From CAZAEL01 sp964484135 (lineage in GTDB: Bacteria > Elusimicrobiota > Elusimicrobia > FEN-1173): 18,287 bases of DNA. Below the pieces are notes generated by a model, which was not told the origin of the DNA, did not search any database, and was given only the letters and a program-made list of their open reading frames with translations. This document shows, one piece after another, positions 11,801 to 18,287 of the stretch (positions are counted from its first letter, which is position 1; the number at the start of each line of letters is the position of its first letter). The translations under genes and the position numbers were made by a program. The stretch covers positions 1-18,287 of the forward strand of contig CAZAEL010000046.1 of assembly GCA_964484135.1 (NCBI GenBank), in the 5' to 3' direction.

Positions 11801-14443
11801 GTTTTCTCCGGGCAGAAACAGGCGCTGGAAGAGGAGCTGAAGCAATGGACGGAGCGCCTTGATGCCCAGCGGGCCGAGAACGAAAAGGATCTGACGCGCC
11901 TCGGGCAGGATTTGGCCAAGCAGCGGGCCGCGCTGGAGGCCCGGCGACAGCGCCTCATGGAACAGAAGGCGGCGGAGGAGGCCGCGCTCCAGGGGCGCCT
12001 CCAGGCCCTGGCGGCCCGGGAGGAAAAACTGGGGCAGGCCGTCCGCCAGAGGGAGGAAACTCTCAAGGCCCTCCGGGACCGGCTGACGGCCGAGGCCGCC
12101 TCCTTCGTCGCCGGGCAAAGGGCCCGGCTGAGGCAGCTCCAGGCGCAAAAACGCCAGGCCCGGTCCGGGCAGGCGGAAACGCTCCGCCTCCTGGCCGAAC
12201 AGACGGAAAGGGTGAAGGAGGATCTGCGGCGGGCCGAGGAGACCTGGCGTTCGGAAAGGCCCAAATGGGTGGCGTCGGCCCGCGCCGAGGCCGAGGCCCT
12301 GGAGAAGGACATTCAGGCCCTGGAGAAGGAACTGGCGTCCCTGCGCCAGGCCCGCGTGGACGAGGAGGCCCGGTCCCAGGCCCGCCTCCGGGACGCGGCG
12401 CAGGAGAGGGAAAGGGTGGAACAGCGGGCCGCGGCCGCGGCCAAGGAACATGAGGAGCGGATGGATCGCCTGCAAAAACGCGCCGCCCGCCGGGTCGAGA
12501 GCGCGTCCCGCTTCCTGCAGGCCCGCCAGAAGGCGCTCAATGAGCAGAAGCAGGAGCGGGAGAAGGAACTGGCCCAATGGACGGAGCGCCTCCAGGCCCA
12601 GAAGGCGGAATGGGACAAGGATTTGAACCGACTCAGCCGGGAGCTGGACGAACAAAAGGAGCGGGGCGAGGCCCGCAAGGCCGCCCTGGAGCAGCAGAAC
12701 GAGGCGGTCCGGAAGGAGCTGGCCGCGCTGGAGGATCAGAACCGGCGGGCGCTGTCGGAGCTGGCCCAATCCGCGGAACAACGCCGCCTGCAGGCGGAGC
12801 GCGAGGAGGCGGAACGGAACAAGGCGTGGCGGGAAGAGCGGGACCGGCTGGCGGCCCGCATCAGGGAGTTGTCGCAGAAAGGCCGGGAGGCGGAGGAAGA
12901 AGGGGCGCGCGCCCTGCGCCTCCGGGATGAGCGCATCCGGGCGCTGGAACAGACTTTGATCGCCTCCCGCCAGGCGTGGGAGGAAAAGCGGAAGGAGAAG
13001 GAGGGGCAGTGGGCGCCCCTCCTGGAAAAACTCGGGCGGGACGCCGGGGCCCTGGAAGAGACCCTGGGCCGGGACCGTGAGAAGATCCGGCTGGCGGTCC
13101 AGGAACAGGAGGCGGCGCTGGCCGCGCTGGAGCGGGAAAGCGCGGCGCTGGAAGAGAAGCGGGCGCGCGACCGGGCCGCGGCGGACCAGGCGATGGAAGA
13201 GGAACGGACGCGCCTGCGGCAAGAGATCGCGTCCCTGGAGGAGCGCTGTTCCCGGAAGGAGGCGGAAGAGGCCTCCCGGTTGCGGGCCCTCGACGACGAG
13301 GTCCAAAAACTTTCCGCCCTCCTCAAGGCCCAGGAGGAAGAGGAAAGCCGCCGGCTCCAGGAGGAGGAGGCGGCGCGGACGGCCCAGGCCGCGGACGCGG
13401 AGAAACGGATCCGGGCCCTTCAGGAAGAACTGCGCGCCGGGGAGGCCGGGCACCTGGAGCGCATGCAGGAGCTGGAACGCCGCCGCAGCCAGCTCAAGCT
13501 GGAAGTCGCCCTGCGGGAGTCGGCCCTGAAGTCCGACCAGATCGGCTGGCAGCGGGAGGCGGACCGGGCGCGGCGCCCGTTGGAGCAGAAGATCAAGGAC
13601 CTGGAGCGCCGCCTGGCCGAAGAGGTGACGGACCACCGGACCCGGCTGCGGGCCAAGGAGACCCAGCTGAAGACCCTCCAAACCCGCCTGCAGCTGCGTT
13701 CCGACCGTTTGAAGGCGGACCAGGCCCGCCGGGCGCAGGAGGCGGAACGCCTGCGCGAGGAGCTGGCCAAGACGCTCCGGGAATGGCGGGAGCGGCGGGA
13801 GGCGGCGGCGCTCCACAGGGAGCAGGAATTGCAGGCGCGCACCCGCGAACTGGCCGCGCTGGAGGAATCCTTGAAGGGGCTCAAGCAGGGAACCCAGGCC
13901 GCGGGGGGGACCGCGCGTTTGAAGATGGAGCAGGAACGCCAGGCCCTGGACATGATGCTGAAGGATCTGGAGCGCCAGCAGGCCGAACGGAAGGAAGCCT
14001 GGGAAAAGACCCTGGCGGAGAAGGAGGCCCAGTTGAAGGCGCTCCTGGGCGAGATCGAGGCTTCGGACAAGCTGATCCAGCGGGAAAGCGAACTGCGGCA
14101 ACGGTGGACCGGCCTCTGGAGCGAGATGAGCGGCCGCCTGCAGCAGGAAGCCCGGTCCCTGTTCCCGGACCCGGCCGAACGGCCCTGGACGGCCGTGGTT
14201 TTCCAGCGGGGGGTGGAGGCGCACCTGCGGGGCCGGCACGCGGAGGCCCTGGGGCTCCTGGCCCGCTGCGTGGAGCTGGAGCCGCGGCACGAGGCCGCCT
14301 GGCAGTACCGGGCCCTGTCCCTGGACGCCCTGGGCCTGCGCGAGGAGGCGCTGTCCTCCGCCCGCGCCGTTTTGCAGATCAACCCGGAGAACGCCTTCAT
14401 CCGCCGCTGGCTGGATGAGCGGGGCGAGAATTTATCGTCGTGA
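8897..14443 (+). CDS. Giant coiled-coil protein with C-terminal TPRs
   Basis: A 1848-residue protein and the largest gene in the window. Residues 1-15 (MALSDKFKFFFKGRP) form a short basic/aromatic start, followed by a proline/alanine-rich stretch to about 45. From about 48 to 1750 it is almost pure coiled coil: Glu, Arg, Gln, Ala, Leu and Lys in heptads, with only a handful of prolines (near 523, 790, 1121, 1371 and 1558) that may mark hinges. Residues about 869-1112 are repeated as 1113-1356 (244-residue period; SRFLQARQKA, QWTERLQAQKAEW and EETWRSER are shared patterns). The end, from about 1764, holds TPR-type helices (GRHAEALGLLARCVELEPRH; LGLREEALSSARAVLQINPEN). There is no signal peptide and no Walker motif, so it is cytoplasmic and not SMC/Rad50. 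It starts 16 bases after the FliF-FliG gene. The role is unknown; a rod, scaffold or filament tied to the FliF-FliG protein is inference. Confidence 0.85.
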   Translation: MALSDKFKFFFKGRPASPPSAEAAAPMEKAKAPADQPLPGLQQLEEALSREEARLEESFQKQQEERAALLDQVQQAEARLRWLRDAQAQEVKTIEEETRAALAAWDQRIAADREQWDREIHAKTDQVRQERSRATWSRGESELRAEEARRKEALQAEAQAQRRDLLQKRLETLRKTWQERLLKQESETAALRLQAERTEALRRLEEEKYREVQARQREEMEQSLRQRHREWEALGEVFEKARAEREKDLLSLRLAQEESRAALQEALRKAEADKERVTAVVQERLAVLEKRRLQEQARFQELFKSQQAAHQKALAQWEMAQAQLKAEGDQRQRDLAAAREKAEQELKALNARLVREESLWNETLRQKDAEIQAAREALVREEKAAAEEWDRRQAAFREERAAQEAVLRREESLLLAAQAEQDALLQAQEKQRLSLQQELEERLRQMQAQWDQELAALRQDKAALERAVQEAEKAFSEKRAALLADIQKKDRTRSDEQMRLALRQAEWKRTLQKVESDHQALLKPLQEKISQARWRLESLKAAAAKTAEERERQLQALQDRTARLEQAARVRFEEQKKGLGEERKKLETSQAEKTEQSRDSLRQLEERLSQAEAQLAQLRAEEDERLRVWTEERRALEKTHGAALAQAQAVLDEAEARLSEERRAVEEKLGAAEARVAEAQAKLAQKTALWEEEIRAQSEAWEKARAEMNARAAAEEEDLRRRRAEMEERIRGLEEEKIRTQTALEALARRVQEERTSLASGAEQARAAQEARRRGLEEQRARTEAALKERLPALAAEADRLKRDLRQKELDFKALQKRRAEEAAAFREEQTALLRKRRSEAEQEETARREALRELSGRVKELQAEVRRTEEAWRSEKARMTEAARRAAETEESALKKLEAGLAALRRTGAEEESRSQAGLQDLARETETLERAAADAAREHGERLARLQTRAAAREERVSLFLQSRQKVFSGQKQALEEELKQWTERLDAQRAENEKDLTRLGQDLAKQRAALEARRQRLMEQKAAEEAALQGRLQALAAREEKLGQAVRQREETLKALRDRLTAEAASFVAGQRARLRQLQAQKRQARSGQAETLRLLAEQTERVKEDLRRAEETWRSERPKWVASARAEAEALEKDIQALEKELASLRQARVDEEARSQARLRDAAQERERVEQRAAAAAKEHEERMDRLQKRAARRVESASRFLQARQKALNEQKQEREKELAQWTERLQAQKAEWDKDLNRLSRELDEQKERGEARKAALEQQNEAVRKELAALEDQNRRALSELAQSAEQRRLQAEREEAERNKAWREERDRLAARIRELSQKGREAEEEGARALRLRDERIRALEQTLIASRQAWEEKRKEKEGQWAPLLEKLGRDAGALEETLGRDREKIRLAVQEQEAALAALERESAALEEKRARDRAAADQAMEEERTRLRQEIASLEERCSRKEAEEASRLRALDDEVQKLSALLKAQEEEESRRLQEEEAARTAQAADAEKRIRALQEELRAGEAGHLERMQELERRRSQLKLEVALRESALKSDQIGWQREADRARRPLEQKIKDLERRLAEEVTDHRTRLRAKETQLKTLQTRLQLRSDRLKADQARRAQEAERLREELAKTLREWRERREAAALHREQELQARTRELAALEESLKGLKQGTQAAGGTARLKMEQERQALDMMLKDLERQQAERKEAWEKTLAEKEAQLKALLGEIEASDKLIQRESELRQRWTGLWSEMSGRLQQEARSLFPDPAERPWTAVVFQRGVEAHLRGRHAEALGLLARCVELEPRHEAAWQYRALSLDALGLREEALSSARAVLQINPENAFIRRWLDERGENLSS

Positions 14444-14497
14444 GGAACCGGATCTTGGACATTGACCGCGCCGAAGAAAACAGAGAGGACCCGAGCC

Positions 14498-17176
14498 ATG
14501 GCTGACGACAAACCCGCAGATCCCAAATCCCCGCCCCTTCCGGGCGGGATCCCGAGGCCGCCCCTGCCGCCCCTGCCCGGGGCGGGCGGCGGACGCGCGC
14601 CCCTGGGGCCGCCCCCGCCGGCGTTGCGGCCTCCCCTGCCCGCGGCCGTCCCGGCCGCGCCCGAGGTGTCCGAGGCGCGCCTCCGGGAGCTGGAGTCCCG
14701 CGCCAAGGAGATGGAGGAAAGCAAGAAATCCCTGGAAGCCAAGCTGGCGGAGATGGAAAAGCGCCTCACGGAGGAGCGGGAGAAGGTCATGGCCGCGGCG
14801 GTCCGCAGCAAGGAAGAGGCCGCCCTCCAGGCCAAGGTGGAGAACAGCCTCAAGGACATCCAGGAACGGCTCCGCCGCGAGAAGCGGGAGCAGGAGCTGG
14901 ACCAGGCCCGCGTCGCCGCGGAAAACCGCGTGGCGGAGCTGGAACGCCGCATGGCCGAGGAGCGCGAGACCTGGGTCACCACCCTCAAGAACCAGATGGC
15001 CCAGCGGGACCTGGAGAGCAAGGAGGTCGAGGAAAGCATTTCCCGCCGCTTGGTGGAGTTCGAGCGCCGCTGGTCCGAGGAAAAGGCCCGCCTGGAACAG
15101 AGCCTGCGGGAGAAGACCGAGGAGGTGGAGAACCTCAAGCAGGCCCACGCCCTGGCGATCGAGCAGCAGCAGCACGCGGCGGACACCCGCCTGGCCCAGG
15201 CGGGGGCGGACCGTCAGGCCCTGGCGCAGCGCCTGGAGGAATTTCAAAAAAGGTTTGAGCAGGACCGGGCCGCGCTCGCCGCCGCCCGGGACGAAAAGGA
15301 AAGGGAGCTCCTGCTCCTGAAAACCAACTATGCCCTGGTGGAGGCCCAGCGCAAATCGGAGATCGAGCGCCTGCAGAAGGAAACGGCCTCCCTGTCCGCC
15401 CAGGCGGAAGAATCCCGCCGGGAGTCGGCGCAGCGGGGCCAGGCCCTGGACGGGGCGAGGGAGGCTCTCGCCGCGTCGGAAAGGGCCCGGACCGACGTTT
15501 CCGCCCGGCTGGAGTCGCTCCAGTCCCATGCCGCCCAGCAGCAGACCCGTTTGGACCAGGCATTGCAGCAGCTGGAGGCCAGCCGCGCGGAGGAGGCGGA
15601 CGCGGCGGCCCGCGCCGAGGCCTGGCGGAAAGAATTGGAGGAGCGGACCATCCAGCTGCACGATGCGGAACAGGCCCTGGCCCGCCGGGAACAGGACAAG
15701 GAGGCCCTCGGCAGGGAGTTGGCCGCGCTCCAGGCCCAGCTTTCGGAGCGGCAGACCCAGCTCGCGGTCCTGCAGAGCGACCAGGCCCAGCGGGACGTGC
15801 GGGAAAAGGACATGGCGAACCGATTGACCCTGCGCGAGGCGGAGGTCCAGGAGCTCCGCGCGCGGCTGGCCGCCCTGGACAAGGACCTCCACGCCCTCAC
15901 CCTGGAGGCCGACGCCCTCAAGGCCGGCGCGGCGGAGGCCGAACGCTTCAAGTCCCGCCTGGCCGAGGCCGAAGACCGGCTCAAGGGCCAGGAGGAGCGC
16001 CTGCGGCAGGAGCGGGAGGAACGGCAGACCCTCCGTCTGCGGCTCGAGGAAAAGACCCAGGAACTGCGGCTCCAGGAGGAGGAGGGCCGGCGGCTGGCGG
16101 AACGCCTTTCCCTGGTGGACAGCGAACGCCGGACGCTGGAGGAGCGGCTGTCCCAGCTCCGCCAGGACATGGCCCAGCGGAACGACGAGGCCCGGACCCG
16201 GTACGAACCCCAGCTGGCCCAGGCCCGCGAGAGCCTCCGCCACCTGGAGGAAAAGACCGCTTCCCTTCTGCAGCAGAATGAATCTCTGCGGCGGGACCTG
16301 CAGAAGTTCCAGGAGGAGGCCGGCCGCTGGAACCAGGAGGCCCTGAAGGAGGCCGCCGACCGAAAGATCATCGAGGAACGGTACAACCGCCTGCGGGAGG
16401 ACGTGGCGACCCAGGAGATCACCCTGCGCCGGCGCATCGAGGGAGAGACGCGGGAGGCGCTGGCCCGCGCGGAGCGGGAGCAGCAGCAATGGGCCCAGAA
16501 CTTGCTCAAGCAGACGGAGCACAAGCTGCGGGAGCAGGAGGCCAAGGCCCAGCAGAAGCTGGAGGCCCTCCAGGCCGAGGTGACCGACGACCTGGCCCTC
16601 TGGGAGAAACAGGTCCAGGACCTGCGGCAGGAGAAGGAGGCGGCCCTGCGCGACAAGGAACGCCTGGCCGAGTCGCTCCGACAGGGCGAACAGGCCTTGA
16701 ACGAGGCCAGGGCCCGCTGGGCGGAGGAACGGACGATGCTGCGCGAGGCCCTCAAGGAGTCGGAAAAATCCCTGCAGGAGGCCCAGTCCCGCCTGGCCGC
16801 GGAGACCCGCGCCTGGGAGGAGCAGGCCCGTCGGCGGGAGAAAGACGCCGCCGACGACATGGCGGCCCGCTGGGAGGACCGCCTGGAAAAGTTGCGCGCC
16901 GAGGTGGAATCGGAGCGCCGGGACTCCCGCGACAAGCTCAAGGGTCTGGAGGACGCCCTGGACAGGCTCCAGGAGGAGAAGGCCGTCCTCATCAAACGCC
17001 AGGCCGAGGAGGTCACCGCGCTCCGGCGGCAGTTCGAATTGGAGATGGAGAAATGGAAGGAGTCCCTGGAGCCGCCCGAACCCCAGGGGCTCCTGGCGCG
17101 TTTCGCGGCCTGGCTCAACCGGCCCGTGATCGAGGTCCGTTTCGGGTCCCGCCATTCCCGGAAGGACCACCGGTAA
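14498..17176 (+). CDS. Proline-rich N-terminus plus long coiled-coil protein
   Basis: An 892-residue cytoplasmic protein. The first 55 residues are proline/glycine/alanine-rich and low complexity (PLPGGIPRPPLPPLPG; PLGPPPPALRPPLP), probably a flexible linker or docking tail. Residues about 60-860 are continuous coiled coil, with heptads rich in Glu, Gln, Leu, Arg and Ala (for example LRELESRAKEMEESKKSLE). The last 25 residues change character: LLARFAAWLNRPVIEVRFG is a short amphipathic segment that could bind a membrane or a partner, followed by a basic tail (SRHSRKDHR). The ATG at 14498 has AGAGAGGA at 14482-14489, and an in-frame TTG at 14462 is a poorer choice. The gene follows the giant coiled-coil gene after 54 bases and precedes another after 6. 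No enzymatic motif is visible. It most likely works with its two coiled-coil neighbours. Confidence 0.85.
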   Translation: MADDKPADPKSPPLPGGIPRPPLPPLPGAGGGRAPLGPPPPALRPPLPAAVPAAPEVSEARLRELESRAKEMEESKKSLEAKLAEMEKRLTEEREKVMAAAVRSKEEAALQAKVENSLKDIQERLRREKREQELDQARVAAENRVAELERRMAEERETWVTTLKNQMAQRDLESKEVEESISRRLVEFERRWSEEKARLEQSLREKTEEVENLKQAHALAIEQQQHAADTRLAQAGADRQALAQRLEEFQKRFEQDRAALAAARDEKERELLLLKTNYALVEAQRKSEIERLQKETASLSAQAEESRRESAQRGQALDGAREALAASERARTDVSARLESLQSHAAQQQTRLDQALQQLEASRAEEADAAARAEAWRKELEERTIQLHDAEQALARREQDKEALGRELAALQAQLSERQTQLAVLQSDQAQRDVREKDMANRLTLREAEVQELRARLAALDKDLHALTLEADALKAGAAEAERFKSRLAEAEDRLKGQEERLRQEREERQTLRLRLEEKTQELRLQEEEGRRLAERLSLVDSERRTLEERLSQLRQDMAQRNDEARTRYEPQLAQARESLRHLEEKTASLLQQNESLRRDLQKFQEEAGRWNQEALKEAADRKIIEERYNRLREDVATQEITLRRRIEGETREALARAEREQQQWAQNLLKQTEHKLREQEAKAQQKLEALQAEVTDDLALWEKQVQDLRQEKEAALRDKERLAESLRQGEQALNEARARWAEERTMLREALKESEKSLQEAQSRLAAETRAWEEQARRREKDAADDMAARWEDRLEKLRAEVESERRDSRDKLKGLEDALDRLQEEKAVLIKRQAEEVTALRRQFELEMEKWKESLEPPEPQGLLARFAAWLNRPVIEVRFGSRHSRKDHR

Positions 17177-17182
17177 ACGGCG

Positions 17183-18287
17183 ATGACCCTCTCTCCGTCG
17201 GACTCCCTGCGCCAGCGTCTGCGGCAGCGTTTCGAGGCGGCCCGCCAGGGGCTGCACGAGGAGGAGGAATCGTCCCTCTCCCTCCTGCCCCCTTCCCTCT
17301 CCGTTTCCCTCGGCCCCCTGGCCCGTTCCGCGGAGTTCCCGTCCGCGCCCGCGGCGGAGGGCCCGGGAAACCTCCGGTACCTGACGGAAGAGGTGGAGCA
17401 CCTCCGGCGGAAACTGGTCGAGGCCCGGGAAGCGGAGGAACGGCTCGGGGCCGAGGCGGAAGGCCTCAAGGCCGAAGCGCAACGCTTCAAGGCCGAACGG
17501 GAGGAGCGGGACCGCCTCCAGGAACAGTCCCTTTTGAAGGAGCGGGAGTCCGCGGCGCAGGCGGAACGGATCAAGGAGCTGGAGGCCTTCCTCCAGGAAA
17601 AGGAGAACGCACTGTCCCAGGCCCGGGCCGAGGCGGCGCGCCTGGCGGAGGAGCTGAAGGAGGCCCAATCCCTGGCCCAAGAGCTGTCGGCCAAGGGGCA
17701 GGAGCCTTCCCAGGTCCTCCTGGAAAAGCTGGCCGAGCAGGAACGCCATGCCCACGAGGCTTCCCAGCGCGCGCAAGGCTTTGAAGACGAGCTGGCGAAA
17801 AGGGACAAAGAGCTGGAGCGGGCGCTCCATGACCAGGGGGACCTCCGGGCCGCCCTGGCCCAAAAAGAAACCGACATCCGCCTCCTGAACGAAAACATCA
17901 ACCGGCTCGTCCGCCACAACAAGGAGTTGCTTTCCAAGCTGCAGGAATACCAGAAGACCAAGATCCAGGAATATCAGGAGGCCCATCTCCCCACCGGGGA
18001 GGTGCGGGAGGCGGATCCCCGGCTCCAGGAGAAGCTGGAATCCCTGGAGGCGGCCCTGAGCGGCCGGGACCGCATGCTGGCGGACCAGCAGAAAAACCTG
18101 GCGGAAAAGGAGGCGGCGCTGGAGGGGGTCTTCAGCGACCTCAAGGCCCTGGACGAGCAGGCCATCGCGCTCCTGGAAGAAAAGAACCGCGTGGTGGAGG
18201 AACTCACCCGGAGCGTCCAGGAACTCTCCGAGCAGAACGAGACCTTGAAACGGGCCCTGGCGGAGCGGGGGGAGCGGCCCCAGGGTC
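17183..18287 (+). CDS. Third coiled-coil protein, cut by the window end
   Basis: The ATG at 17183 lies six bases after the previous stop, and the frame stays open to the edge (368 codons). Residues 1-30 (MTLSPSDSLRQRLRQRFEAA) look helical and basic. A Ser/Pro/Leu-rich linker runs to about 65 (SLSLLPPSLSVSLGPL). From about 70 on, the protein is coiled coil: YLTEEVEHLRRKLVEAREAE, and later a patch less dominated by Glu and Arg, IRLLNENINRLVRHNKELLSKL (about 230-255), followed by LQEYQKTKIQEYQEAHLP and a break with a proline. No signal peptide and no catalytic motif are visible in this part. Tight spacing makes it part of the same operon. The C-terminus, and whether it also ends in TPRs, lies outside the window. 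Confidence 0.8.
   Translation, partial: MTLSPSDSLRQRLRQRFEAARQGLHEEEESSLSLLPPSLSVSLGPLARSAEFPSAPAAEGPGNLRYLTEEVEHLRRKLVEAREAEERLGAEAEGLKAEAQRFKAEREERDRLQEQSLLKERESAAQAERIKELEAFLQEKENALSQARAEAARLAEELKEAQSLAQELSAKGQEPSQVLLEKLAEQERHAHEASQRAQGFEDELAKRDKELERALHDQGDLRAALAQKETDIRLLNENINRLVRHNKELLSKLQEYQKTKIQEYQEAHLPTGEVREADPRLQEKLESLEAALSGRDRMLADQQKNLAEKEAALEGVFSDLKALDEQAIALLEEKNRVVEELTRSVQELSEQNETLKRALAERGERPQG

Noticed and set aside
8630..14290. A 1886-codon open frame on the minus strand, with further long minus-strand frames at 14432-17986 and 15328-17961
   Set aside because: These are antisense shadows of GC-rich coiled-coil genes. Their translations are Leu/Pro/Gly- or Arg/Ser-rich without domain patterns, while the plus frames give clear heptads and TPRs and proper starts.
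8897..17176. Coiled-coil proteins considered as SMC/Rad50-type ATPases or type II myosin-like genes
   Set aside because: No Walker A or B, no signature motif and no globular head at either end. The giant protein instead ends in TPR helices.

Overview
The window is GC-rich bacterial DNA. A PorV/PorQ-type barrel, a FlgD-type Ig protein and abundant TPR/coiled-coil genes suggest an uncultivated Gram-negative lineage. Elusimicrobiota is my best guess, at low to moderate confidence, because no marker gene here fixes the taxonomy.

Bases 1-2408 hold ordinary accessory genes: the 3' end of a RibD-C/dihydrofolate-reductase-like gene, a VOC/glyoxalase-fold protein, a Phd/YefM-RelE-type toxin-antitoxin pair with palindromic operators inside its promoter and a perfect intrinsic terminator after it, and a family 2 glycosyltransferase. 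Bases 2409-3990 are a minus-strand tRNA zone: tRNA-Glu(UUC), tpx (thiol peroxidase) and tRNA-Lys(UUU). They are mixed with hairpins, a split tRNA-Glu-like relic, a 167-bp tandem duplication carrying the 3' end of tRNA-Lys, and a tRNA 5'-end fragment.

From about 4160 to the right edge, everything on the plus strand looks like one large locus. A TTGACA promoter leads into two tandem GEMM-I (c-di-GMP-I class) riboswitches, each followed by its own terminator. Then come a small exported FlgD-Ig-domain protein, a PorV-like outer-membrane barrel with C-terminal TPRs (GTGA start/stop overlap), a protein joining the FliF C-terminal (MS-ring) region and its membrane helix to the FliG middle and C-terminal domains plus TPRs, a 1848-residue coiled-coil protein ending in TPRs, an 892-residue proline-rich/coiled-coil protein, and a third coiled-coil protein cut by the window end.

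No other flagellar gene is visible. My reading is that this is a c-di-GMP-controlled envelope machine built on a one-piece MS-ring/switch protein. Periplasmic and outer-membrane partners are encoded first and long cytoplasmic coiled-coil scaffolds afterwards. Its job (motility, surface-organelle assembly, secretion or polarity) cannot be read from the sequence. The fusion and its context are the most novel content here.
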